Positions 35,291-43,459 of a stretch of DNA of 64,000 nt are shown here, piece after piece. The notes below the pieces were generated by a model, which did not search any database, was not told the DNA's origin, and saw only the letters and a program-made list of their open reading frames with translations. The position numbers and the translations under genes were made by a program. Numbering within the stretch: position 1 is the stretch's first letter; each line of letters starts with the position of its first letter. The stretch is from NCBI RefSeq assembly GCF_022662375.1, contig NZ_JAKNQL010000010.1, positions 1 through 64,000 on the forward strand. Direction: 5' to 3'. Origin of the DNA: Pseudomonas sp. CROZ-RG-20F-R04-15. GTDB taxonomy: Bacteria > Pseudomonadota > Gammaproteobacteria > Pseudomonadales > Pseudomonadaceae.

Positions 35291-35298
35291 GTGCCTGA

Positions 35299-36831
35299 TC
35301 AGTCGGGGACAAGCGGTAACTCAAGCAGGAAGGTGGTGCCTTGATCAACCACGCTGCGACATTCGATTTTGCCGCCGTGGTGATCGACTACCGCTTTGAC
35401 CATCGACAAGCCGAGGCCCACGCCGTCGATGCCCTGCGCGGAAGAAAAACGTCGGTATTGGCTGAAAAGGTCGGGCAATTCATCGGCGGCGATGCCCTTG
35501 CCTTGATCGATCAATTCACAGTGCAACCATTCCTCGCGGCAACTGACGCGCAGGGTGATAGTGGTATCTGCCGGGCTGTACTTGATCGCGTTCTCCAAAA
35601 GGTTGAACAGCGCGCGGGTCAGCAAGCCCTGATCAGCATTGATCAGACGTTCCTGCGACTCTTCATCCATGTCATGCAGCAGCTCGATACGTTTCTGCTG
35701 GGCGATGGGCAACGCTTGATCCAGCACATCCAATACCAGCATCGCGAACAGCGTCGGCTGAAACTGGTAAGCCTCGGATTCGGCCCGCGCCAGCAGCACA
35801 AACCCGTCAGTCAGATCCAGCGCGCGACGCACCTGGCGTTCGATTTGTTCGAACAACGGCGCATCGGCCCCGACTTGATGACGGTGCACATCGAGCAAGG
35901 CGAGGATGGCCGAATGCGGCGCGCGCAAGTCGTGGGAAAGAAAGCGCAGCAACACACTGCGCTGTTCTTCGGCGGCGCGTTCGGCACTGAGGTCGGTGAG
36001 GCTCAGCAGCCAACCGATCGGCGTGTCACCGTCCACGGGCAGCAGGGCGGCACGCTCTAGACGCAGGCTGCGTTCCTTATGATCACGGAATTCCAGCAAC
36101 GGCAGGGCGGACAGTAACGGACGTTGTTCTGTGGACAACTCCGGGTAACCAAGGCGCGCCAGCTGATTGAGGACGTCGTCCCCCACCAGGTTGTTATCGA
36201 AGAGCTGGCGAGCCTTGCGATTGCCCAACAGAATCTGCCCCTTGGGGTCACTGATCAGTGTGGCAACCGGTAGGTACTCCAGACCGTCGGCGATAAAACG
36301 CCGTGTATCGCGGGTACGGCTCATGGCTTGTTCGAGCGCCATGATCTGACCCTGCAGGCGGTCAGCCCCGGTGAATTGCGAGCGACGGCGCTCGGGGAAA
36401 ACTTTCGGTTCACTGTCCAGCCGTGCCAACTCCCAACCGAAATAGGTCAGCACCACACTCAGGCGCCGCCAGTTCCAGATCAGATAACCGAACAACATCC
36501 CCAGCACTGCTGGCGTCGGCGACCACCAACGGCGCATTTCCGCTAAGCCTGCACTGGCCAGCAGCGCGCACGCCATGCCGATCAATGTGACCCAGAGCGC
36601 CCAGCGCGGACGCCACAACAGCAGGCCAAGACTGCCGGCCACCAAGGCGACCGACAACAAGGCGCCCATGGCGGGAGATGCATCGTGCAAATTGACCTGC
36701 GCGCGATAAGACAACAACGCAGTCAGCGGCAACAGCACTAGACTTATCCACAACCATTCGCGCACCAACTGTCGAAACAATCGCTGCACCTGGCTCGGTT
36801 CACGGCTTTCACGCCGACGCTGATTGTTCAT
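35299..36831 (-). CDS. membrane sensor histidine kinase
   Basis: A roughly 510-residue kinase, starting near 36831 (MNNQRRRESREP); no strong Shine-Dalgarno is visible, so an upstream GTG at 36873 remains possible. Several N-terminal hydrophobic segments (about 25-140) are followed by WWSPTPAVLGMLFGYLIWNWRRL, the membrane tail usually found after a CHASE2 sensor domain, but the CHASE2 domain itself is absent. Then come a PAS-like region, HisKA with phospho-accepting His in FLSHDLRAPHSAIL, and the ATPase domain (NLLENAIKYS, DQGKGI, GVGLGLSM). It is divergent from its likely partner, the response regulator at 37001. Ligand unknown. Confidence 0.88.
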   Translation of the reverse strand: MNNQRRRESREPSQVQRLFRQLVREWLWISLVLLPLTALLSYRAQVNLHDASPAMGALLSVALVAGSLGLLLWRPRWALWVTLIGMACALLASAGLAEMRRWWSPTPAVLGMLFGYLIWNWRRLSVVLTYFGWELARLDSEPKVFPERRRSQFTGADRLQGQIMALEQAMSRTRDTRRFIADGLEYLPVATLISDPKGQILLGNRKARQLFDNNLVGDDVLNQLARLGYPELSTEQRPLLSALPLLEFRDHKERSLRLERAALLPVDGDTPIGWLLSLTDLSAERAAEEQRSVLLRFLSHDLRAPHSAILALLDVHRHQVGADAPLFEQIERQVRRALDLTDGFVLLARAESEAYQFQPTLFAMLVLDVLDQALPIAQQKRIELLHDMDEESQERLINADQGLLTRALFNLLENAIKYSPADTTITLRVSCREEWLHCELIDQGKGIAADELPDLFSQYRRFSSAQGIDGVGLGLSMVKAVVDHHGGKIECRSVVDQGTTFLLELPLVPD

Positions 36832-37000
36832 GGGGAAAAAGGGCAGGGCAGGGTGAATGGTTTCATGGGCCACAGGTCTGAGACGTAGACCCGAAGAATC
36901 ATAGCGGACGTCGACCAACGGCGGGCCGCTTACTTTCCCTGCAATGGCGGAGCGACTATGGTTGTCCGCCAACTGCCCCAGCAACAAGGAATAACCGCGA

Positions 37001-37720
37001 ATGCGCGTTGCGATTCTGGACGACGAACCCGCCGAACTGCGCCGGGTCGAGCAAACCCTGCAGCAAATGGCTGATGCCGGCGAACAGCCGTGGTCGCTGC
37101 ACAGCTTCGAGCGTGGTGAAGACCTGTTGCGACAGCTACGCCGGGAGACCTTCGACCTGCTGATCCTCGACTGGCAACTTCCCGACCTCACCGGCCTGGC
37201 GTTGTTGCGCTGGACCCGCGAACACATGGAAGCGCCTCCGGCCGCGATCATGCTGACCAGTCGCGATGGCGAAAGCGATATCGTCCAAGCGTTGAATGCC
37301 GGGGCTGATGATTACGTGAGCAAGCCGTTTCGGCCAAATGAGTTGAAGGCGCGGGTGGCTGCGGTGCTGCGTCGGCATAGCCAGCAACGTGCGGCGGCAA
37401 CGGAAGTGCTGAGCTTTAATGATCTTACTTTTGATGACGCTGAACTGACCGTTACTCGGGAGGGAAAGCCGATCGTCATGACCGAGCGTGAATATCGACT
37501 GGCTCGGTGCCTGTTCAGCAATCTGGGCCGGCCGTTGTCGCGGGATTATCTGTATGAGCGATTCTGGCCGCATGAGGAGATGGCGTCATCGCGACCGTTG
37601 GATACGCATATCTATCGTCTGCGCAACAAGCTCGGGCTGACGGCGGATCGGGGTTGGCAGTTGCTGACGATTTACGGGTATGGGTACCGGTTGGAGAGTG
37701 TGGCGTCGAACTCGCAGTAA
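37001..37720 (+). CDS. OmpR/PhoB family response regulator
   Basis: A 239-residue two-component regulator. The receiver domain (about 1-125) has the phospho-accepting Asp in LLILDWQLPD, conserved MLTSRDGESD and the Lys in DDYVSKPFRPNE. The C-terminal winged helix (about 135-232; FDDAELTVTREGKPIVMTERE, then RPLDTHIYRLRNKLG) binds DNA. AAGGA lies upstream of the ATG. It is divergent from the sensor kinase with 169 bp between, unlike the more common co-directional arrangement. Target genes are unknown. Confidence 0.92.
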   Translation: MRVAILDDEPAELRRVEQTLQQMADAGEQPWSLHSFERGEDLLRQLRRETFDLLILDWQLPDLTGLALLRWTREHMEAPPAAIMLTSRDGESDIVQALNAGADDYVSKPFRPNELKARVAAVLRRHSQQRAAATEVLSFNDLTFDDAELTVTREGKPIVMTEREYRLARCLFSNLGRPLSRDYLYERFWPHEEMASSRPLDTHIYRLRNKLGLTADRGWQLLTIYGYGYRLESVASNSQ

Positions 37721-37734
37721 TGGTTCTGGCCGTT

Positions 37735-38571
37735 TCACTCTTCTTCGGCGCGACCCTTCAATTTTTTGATCGCAGATTCCAACTGCTTGATGCTGGTAGC
37801 CGGCATTGGAAGATCCTCTGGCATGGTGCCGCCAAGTTCGGAAATGGTTTCTCTGACTTTTCGACCAACCTGCAAGTGAACTTCGTTAGCTTGTTGCTTG
37901 CCCTGAACATTGTCGCGACGCAATTTATCTTCAGCCTGAGTCGCTCGAAATAAATTAGCGGCCAGTTCAGTCGAGCCCATGTGATCAAGAATTTTTTGGC
38001 TTTTTTTGAGGCCTTTGCGCTGGTGGATCGCTTTCTGATCAAGTCCTCCGTAGAGCCCTTGATATCCATGATTCTGGAAAACGGCGAAATCCAATTCTGT
38101 CTCAACGCCTGCCTGCTGTGCCGTTTCAACCAGAAGCTTGTTGTGCTCGCGCAACTCATTGCGCAGCAGCAAACGCTTCTGATCGTCCCTTAGACTTTGA
38201 AATCCGGCATCGTCTGTCAGCTCCTGACGTCGGGTCTGAATCGCAAAGTAGGTTTGCCCTGCGGCGATGACGGGTTTGGATGGATCTCCGTTCTGGACAA
38301 CTAAATAGCAGGCATAGCGGGAGAGGTGAAAATCCTTCAGTTCTCGCAGAGAACCAGACCCCAAGGAGACCATTTTGCTGGTTTCAACAAAATGGTCGGA
38401 TACCGAATGATCACCGTGTTCACAAGCTTGTATAGCCTTGGCGATAACGTTCTCGAAGTTACGCCACGTTCTGTATTCCAGCAGCGGAGCAAGGTCTCGG
38501 GCAGACCAGTACTCCACTCCATCGTCGGTTCGGTACTTGAGGCCTTCAAACGTCTGATGCTGTTCGCTCAA
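37735..38571 (-). CDS. DinD-like DNA-damage-inducible protein
   Basis: A roughly 278-residue protein similar along its length to E. coli DinD (274 residues): FEGLKYRTDDGVEYWSARDLAPLLEYRTWRNFENVI followed by SRYACYLVVQNGDPSKPVIAAGQTYFAIQTRRQE and TELAANLFRATQAEDKLRR. The start is probably TTG at 38571, as AGAGGA lies seven bases upstream and the protein fits the family there; the frame is open for 53 codons more. E. coli DinD inhibits RecA-mediated strand exchange. The rest of an SOS cassette is absent and I saw no LexA box. A+T content and isolation between core operons suggest acquisition. Confidence 0.85.
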   Translation of the reverse strand: MSEQHQTFEGLKYRTDDGVEYWSARDLAPLLEYRTWRNFENVIAKAIQACEHGDHSVSDHFVETSKMVSLGSGSLRELKDFHLSRYACYLVVQNGDPSKPVIAAGQTYFAIQTRRQELTDDAGFQSLRDDQKRLLLRNELREHNKLLVETAQQAGVETELDFAVFQNHGYQGLYGGLDQKAIHQRKGLKKSQKILDHMGSTELAANLFRATQAEDKLRRDNVQGKQQANEVHLQVGRKVRETISELGGTMPEDLPMPATSIKQLESAIKKLKGRAEEE

Positions 38572-38658
38572 CGGTAAATCCTCTACTGGATGAATAAGTC
38601 GAAAGTAGCCAGACAGAGCGTTGCACTGACGCGAGGAGTTATCAATCCGGAAAACATG

Positions 38659-38690
38659 TACATACAAATCATGACGCAGACTTGTATGTA
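38659..38690. promoter_or_regulatory. inverted repeat TACATACAA/TTGTATGTA upstream of dinD-like gene
   Basis: Nine-base arms TACATACAA (38659-38667) and TTGTATGTA (38682-38690) face each other across 14 bp, about 90-120 bp upstream of the TTG start on the minus strand. The left part TGTACATACA (38657-38666) has the TGTA-N2-TACA form bound by GntR/HutC-type regulators. Site identity is inference. Confidence 0.5.
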
Positions 38691-38713
38691 TGTAGGGATG
38701 CATGAAAACGTAA

Positions 38714-38744
38714 AAACCCCGATGAGCCAAAACTCACCGGGGTT
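38714..38744. terminator. terminator of the dnaA-dnaN-recF-gyrB operon
   Basis: AAACCCCGATGAG pairs with CTCACCGGGGTTT around a short loop, with T-runs on both strands (TTATTTTTT on plus, TTTTT on minus). It follows the gyrB stop on the minus strand. Confidence 0.88.
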
Positions 38745-38775
38745 TATTTTTTACTTCAAGCCCGAACAGAATTCG

Positions 38776-41193
38776 TTAGAAATCCAGGTTGGAAACCGCC
38801 AACGCATTGCTCTCGATGAAGTCACGGCGAGGTTCGACCGCATCACCCATCAGGGTGTTGAAGATCTGGTCTGCGCCAATGGCGTCCTCGATGGTGACTT
38901 TCAGCATGCGGCGCACGCTTGGGTCCATGGTGGTTTCCCACAGCTGATCCGGGTTCATTTCGCCCAGACCTTTGTATCGCTGAATGGTGTGGCGCTTGGT
39001 GCTTTCAGCCATCAGCCAGTCCAGTGCTTCCTTGAACTCGGTGACCGCTTTCTTGCGCTCGCCACGCTGGATGTACGCGCCTTCGTCGAGCAGGGTGCTC
39101 AGCTGAGCGCCGAGGGTAACGACGGTCTTGTAGTCGTTGCTGCCGAAGAAGTCGCGGTTGAAGGTGACGTAGTTCGACAGGCCGTGGGAGATCAGTTCGA
39201 CCTCTGGCAGCCACACGCCACGTTCACGGTCTTCGCGCAGGCTGGCCTTGTAGACCAGACCGGATTTCTCGACGGTACGCAGACGTGCTTCGTACTGGGC
39301 CAGCCACTCTTGCATCGCTGCGTGGTCGCCGAGCTTTTCCAGGCTCACGGCCGGCAGGTAGATGAAGTGCTCGGTCAGTTCCTGCGGGTACAGGCGCGAC
39401 AGACGCTTGAGGGTCTTCATCACCATGCGGAAGTCGTTCACCAGACGCTCAAGCGCTTCACCGGAAATGCCCGGGGCCTCTTCGTTCAGGTGCAGGCTCG
39501 CATCTTCCAGGGCCGACTGCGTCATGTACTCTTCCATGGCGTCGTCGTCTTTGATGTATTGCTCTTGCTTGCCTTTCTTGACCTTGTACAGCGGCGGCTG
39601 GGCGATGTAGATGTAGCCACGCTCGATCAGCTCCGGCAACTGACGGAAGAAGAAGGTCAGCAACAGCGTACGGATGTGCGAACCGTCGACGTCAGCATCG
39701 GTCATGATGATGATGTTGTGATAACGCAGCTTGTCGATGTTGTACTCGTCGCGACCGATACCGCAGCCCAGCGCGGTGATCAAGGTGCCCACTTCCTGGG
39801 AAGAGATCATCTTGTCGAAACGCGCTTTCTCGACGTTGAGGATCTTGCCCTTCAACGGCAGGATCGCCTGGGTCTTGCGGTTACGTCCCTGCTTGGCAGA
39901 GCCGCCCGCGGAGTCACCTTCCACCAGATACAGTTCGGACAGTGCCGGGTCCTTTTCCTGGCAGTCAGCGAGCTTGCCTGGCAGGCCGGCGATGTCCAGC
40001 GCGCCTTTGCGGCGGGTCATCTCACGGGCCTTGCGCGCCGCTTCACGGGCACGGGCAGCGTCGATCATCTTGCCGACGACCAGCTTGGCTTCGTTCGGGT
40101 TTTCCAGGAGGAAGTCGGAGAAGTACTTGCCCATCTCCTGCTCGACCGCGGTCTTCACTTCGGAAGACACCAGTTTGTCTTTGGTCTGCGAGCTGAACTT
40201 CGGATCCGGCACTTTCACCGAAATGATCGCGGTCAGGCCTTCACGGGCATCGTCACCGGTGGTTGCGACTTTGTGCTTCTTCGCCAGACCTTCCTGCTCG
40301 ATGTAGTTGTTCAGGTTACGCGTCAGTGCCGAACGGAAGCCCACCAAGTGAGTGCCGCCATCGCGCTGCGGAATGTTGTTGGTGAAGCACAACAGGTTCT
40401 CGTTGAAGCTGTCGTTCCACTGCAGGGCGATTTCCACGCCGATGCCGTCTTCACGCTGGATGTTGAAGTGGAACACCTGGTTGACCGCAGTCTTGTTGGT
40501 GTTTAGGTATTCAACGAACGCACGCAGGCCGCCTTCGTACTTGAACAGCTCTTCCTTGCCGCTGCGCTCATCCTTGAGGACGATGCCGACACCGGAGTTG
40601 AGGAAGGACAGTTCACGAATACGTTTTGCGAGGATGTCCCAGCTGAAGTGAATATTCTTGAAGGTGTCAGCCGAAGGCTTGAAGTGGATCTGGGTGCCGG
40701 TGGTTTCGCTGTCGCCAACGATCGCCATCGGTGCCTGAGGCACGCCGTGGACATAGGTCTGTTCCCAGATCTTGCCGCTGCGGCGTACGGTCAGTACCAG
40801 CTCTTCGGACAGTGCGTTCACTACCGACACACCTACACCGTGCAGACCGCCGGATACTTTGTAGGAGTTGTCGTCGAACTTACCGCCAGCGTGGAGGACG
40901 GTCATGATGACCTCGGCGGCGGAAACGCCTTCCTCTTTGTGCACGTCTACCGGGATGCCACGGCCGTTGTCTTTAACGGTGATGGACTCATCCGGGTGGA
41001 TGATGATGCTGATGTCGTCGCAGTGGCCGGCGAGGGCTTCGTCGATCGAGTTGTCGACCACCTCGAACACCATGTGGTGCAGACCGCTGCCATCGTCGGT
41101 GTCACCAATGTACATACCGGGACGTTTGCGTACGGCATCCAGGCCTTTCAGCACTTTAATGCTCGTTGAGTCGTACGTATTTTCTTCGCTCAA
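38776..41193 (-). CDS. gyrB: DNA gyrase subunit B
   Basis: An 805-residue GHKL ATPase subunit that introduces negative supercoils with GyrA. ATP-binding motifs DAVRKRPGMYIGD, EVVDNSIDEALAGHCD and DNGRGIPVD are present, the Toprim block is present as LVEGDSAGGSAKQGRNR with IMTDADVDGSHI, and the C-terminus is intact. The start is taken as TTG at 41193 (MSEENTYDSTS) because GGGAG lies about nine bases upstream; a GTG three codons earlier (41202) is too close to it. It is last in the dnaA-dnaN-recF-gyrB operon, 5 bp from the recF stop. Confidence 0.96.
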   Translation of the reverse strand: MSEENTYDSTSIKVLKGLDAVRKRPGMYIGDTDDGSGLHHMVFEVVDNSIDEALAGHCDDISIIIHPDESITVKDNGRGIPVDVHKEEGVSAAEVIMTVLHAGGKFDDNSYKVSGGLHGVGVSVVNALSEELVLTVRRSGKIWEQTYVHGVPQAPMAIVGDSETTGTQIHFKPSADTFKNIHFSWDILAKRIRELSFLNSGVGIVLKDERSGKEELFKYEGGLRAFVEYLNTNKTAVNQVFHFNIQREDGIGVEIALQWNDSFNENLLCFTNNIPQRDGGTHLVGFRSALTRNLNNYIEQEGLAKKHKVATTGDDAREGLTAIISVKVPDPKFSSQTKDKLVSSEVKTAVEQEMGKYFSDFLLENPNEAKLVVGKMIDAARAREAARKAREMTRRKGALDIAGLPGKLADCQEKDPALSELYLVEGDSAGGSAKQGRNRKTQAILPLKGKILNVEKARFDKMISSQEVGTLITALGCGIGRDEYNIDKLRYHNIIIMTDADVDGSHIRTLLLTFFFRQLPELIERGYIYIAQPPLYKVKKGKQEQYIKDDDAMEEYMTQSALEDASLHLNEEAPGISGEALERLVNDFRMVMKTLKRLSRLYPQELTEHFIYLPAVSLEKLGDHAAMQEWLAQYEARLRTVEKSGLVYKASLREDRERGVWLPEVELISHGLSNYVTFNRDFFGSNDYKTVVTLGAQLSTLLDEGAYIQRGERKKAVTEFKEALDWLMAESTKRHTIQRYKGLGEMNPDQLWETTMDPSVRRMLKVTIEDAIGADQIFNTLMGDAVEPRRDFIESNALAVSNLDF

Positions 41194-41198
41194 TGCCT

Positions 41199-42302
41199 TC
41201 ACTCCCGATGGTCGTGGGTCTGGGTGATACGGCCCTGTTCCACGTGGAACAGAGCGACTGGCGTTTCCGTCTGCCAGCCTTCCCTCAATAATTCGTGATC
41301 TACACAGGTGATGAACACCTGGCAGCGTAAGTCTTCCAGCAAGCGGCACAGCGCGCGGCGGTGGTTCTCGTCCAGTTCGGACGGCAGGTCATCCACCAGA
41401 TAAATACACTGCCCGCGGCGGGCCTGGCTAACCAGGTGCCCTTGGGCAATCCGCAGTGCACAGACCACCAACTTCTGCTGACCCCGGGACAAGATGTCCG
41501 CGGCATTGTGTGCGCCCAATCTAAGACGCAAATCAGCCCGTTGCGGTCCCGCCTGGGTATGACCCATTTGCTGATCCCGTTGCACGGAACCGGCCAGTAC
41601 GGCGCTCAATTCCCGGTCTTTGTCCCAGCCTCGGTAATAGCTGAGCGTCAAACCTTCGAGCTCAACCAGTTCGCTCAAGGTTTGTTCAAAGACTGGTTTC
41701 AAGGCTTTGATGTAAGCGCGGCGGTATTCATCGATTTCAGCGCTGGCCTGACACAGTTCTCTGTCCCAAACCGCTTGTGAAACGGCGTCAAGTGTACCAT
41801 GCCGCAGCCAAGAGTTTCTCTGGCGCAGGGCCTTCTGCAAACGCTGCCAAGTGGCCATGAACCGTGGTTCGACGTGGAACACGCCCCAGTCGAGAAACTG
41901 CCGGCGAATCTTCGGCGCGCCTTCGAGCAGACGGAAGCTGTCGGGGTTGATCAACTGCAGCGGCAGGATCTCCGCCAGTTGCGCAGCGCTGCGAGCGTTC
42001 TGGCCGTCGATGCGAATCTGGAACTCGCCCTGACGATCGCGCGAGATGCCCAATGCGCTGTGGCCACCCTCGGCTAATTCAACCTGACCGAATACGGTAC
42101 AGGCGAGTTGCTCATACTGGATGACCGGCAACAGACGCGTGCTGCGAAACGAACGGGCAAGCCCCAGCAGATGAATGGCTTCCAGAACACTGGTTTTGCC
42201 GCTGCCGTTGGCGCCGTAAAGAATGTTGATGCGGGGGGAGGGGGAGAAGGTCACCGGGTGCAGATTGCGCACCGCGGTGACCGAAACACGACTTAAGGAC
42301 AT
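41199..42302 (-). CDS. recF: DNA replication and repair protein RecF
   Basis: A 367-residue ABC-type ATPase that helps load RecA at gaps and links replication to repair. Walker A is GANGSGKTSVLEAI, the signature motif is LSRGQQKLVVCALRIAQG, and Walker B is IYLVDDLPSELD. It is complete. Its 3' half carries a perfect parS site (41236-41251), as reported for origin-proximal parS sites in Pseudomonas. It lies between dnaN and gyrB in the canonical order. Confidence 0.96.
   Translation of the reverse strand: MSLSRVSVTAVRNLHPVTFSPSPRINILYGANGSGKTSVLEAIHLLGLARSFRSTRLLPVIQYEQLACTVFGQVELAEGGHSALGISRDRQGEFQIRIDGQNARSAAQLAEILPLQLINPDSFRLLEGAPKIRRQFLDWGVFHVEPRFMATWQRLQKALRQRNSWLRHGTLDAVSQAVWDRELCQASAEIDEYRRAYIKALKPVFEQTLSELVELEGLTLSYYRGWDKDRELSAVLAGSVQRDQQMGHTQAGPQRADLRLRLGAHNAADILSRGQQKLVVCALRIAQGHLVSQARRGQCIYLVDDLPSELDENHRRALCRLLEDLRCQVFITCVDHELLREGWQTETPVALFHVEQGRITQTHDHRE
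41236..41251. promoter_or_regulatory. perfect parS site (ParB binding), TGTTCCACGTGGAACA
   Basis: A perfect 16-bp palindrome identical to the Pseudomonas parS consensus lies in the 3' end of recF. ParB, encoded at 57467, should nucleate here to segregate the origin. A near-match (14 of 16 bases) lies at 41866-41881 in the same gene. Confidence 0.92.
41866..41881. promoter_or_regulatory. degenerate parS-like site
   Basis: The 16-mer GGTTCGACGTGGAACA matches the parS consensus at 14 of 16 positions, with one mismatch in the left arm and one at the first base. It is 630 bp from the perfect site. It could be a secondary ParB site or coincidence. Confidence 0.45.
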
Positions 42303-42316
42303 CCAGGATCAGCTGA

Positions 42317-43420
42317 TTACAGACGCATCGGCATGACAACGTAAGCCGAATCGTCGTTGTCGGACTCCTGCACCAGCGCACTGCTGTTGGAGTCGGACAG
42401 GATCAGACGAACCTGCTCGGTGGTCATCACGCCCAGCACGTCGAGCAAATAGCTCACGTTGAAGCCGATTTCCAGCGAGCCGCCGTTGTATTCAACGCCC
42501 ACTTCTTCTTCCGCTTCTTCCTGCTCCGGGTTGTTGGCCTGGATTTTCAGCTGACCGCTGGCTAGTTGCAGACGGATACCGCGGTACTTCTCGTTGGACA
42601 GAATCGCGGTACGGCTGAACGCTTCACGCAACGCCTGGCGATCGCCGAGTACCAGCTTGTCGCCGCCCTTCGGCAGCACGCGCTCGTAGTCCGGGAACTT
42701 GCCGTCGACCAGTTTCGAGGTGAAGGTGAATTCACCAGTGGTGGCGCGGATGTGATGCTGACCCAAGACGATGCTGACATTGCCGTCCGGCTCGGTGAGC
42801 AGACGCGCCAGTTCCAGAATACCTTTGCGCGGCACAATTACCTGGTGGCGGTCCGGCTGGCCGATATCGGCTTTCATCGAGCACATGGCCAGACGGTGAC
42901 CGTCGGTGGCCACGGCGCGGATGATGCCTTCGGACACTTCCAGCAGCATACCGTTGAGGTAATAACGCACGTCCTGCTGAGCCATGGCGAAGCTGGTGCG
43001 TTCGATCAAACGACGCAGTTTGCTTTGCTCCAGGCTGCAGGTCAGCGAGCCCGGACCTTCTTCAACGGTCGGGAAATCGTTGGCCGGCAGAGTCGACAGG
43101 GTGAAACGGCTGCGACCAGCCTTCACCACCAGCTTCTGCTCGTCGACCTTGATGTCGATCAGCGCATCGTTGGGCAGGCTTTTGCAGATGTCCATCAGCT
43201 TGCGCGCAGGCACGGTGATGGAGCCTGTTTCAGCCGGCTCCTCGAGTTGCACACGACCGACCAGTTCGACTTCCAGGTCGGTACCGGTCAGCGACAGTTG
43301 CTGGCCTTCGACTACCAACAGCACGTTGGACAGTACCGGCAAGGTCTGTCGACGCTCGACGACGCCTGCGACCAGTTGCAGGGGTTTCAACAGGGCTTCG
43401 CGTTGAATGGTGAAATGCAT
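42317..43420 (-). CDS. dnaN: DNA polymerase III beta subunit (sliding clamp)
   Basis: A 367-residue clamp subunit. It shows the three repeated clamp domains from MHFTIQREALLKPLQLVAGVVERRQTLPVLSN-type start to the C-terminal YVVMPMRL, which forms the protein-binding cleft residues of the family. Clamp loaders and polymerases bind this cleft. It lies 39 bp downstream of dnaA and 14 bp upstream of recF on the minus strand. Confidence 0.98.
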   Translation of the reverse strand: MHFTIQREALLKPLQLVAGVVERRQTLPVLSNVLLVVEGQQLSLTGTDLEVELVGRVQLEEPAETGSITVPARKLMDICKSLPNDALIDIKVDEQKLVVKAGRSRFTLSTLPANDFPTVEEGPGSLTCSLEQSKLRRLIERTSFAMAQQDVRYYLNGMLLEVSEGIIRAVATDGHRLAMCSMKADIGQPDRHQVIVPRKGILELARLLTEPDGNVSIVLGQHHIRATTGEFTFTSKLVDGKFPDYERVLPKGGDKLVLGDRQALREAFSRTAILSNEKYRGIRLQLASGQLKIQANNPEQEEAEEEVGVEYNGGSLEIGFNVSYLLDVLGVMTTEQVRLILSDSNSSALVQESDNDDSAYVVMPMRL

Positions 43421-43459
43421 GGTCTAGTCCCTTGCCTTAATAAGCTGCGCTGGTGTTCA

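Noticed and set aside
38571..38776. LexA/SOS box upstream of the dinD-like gene
   Set aside because: No CTG-N10-CAG with acceptable flanks was seen by eye; only the TGTA/TACA repeat.
38590..40506. 638-codon open frame on the plus strand opposite gyrB
   Set aside because: Antisense frame of a real gene in high-GC DNA; composition is His/Gln/Val-rich with no domain, and gyrB on the other strand has full homology.
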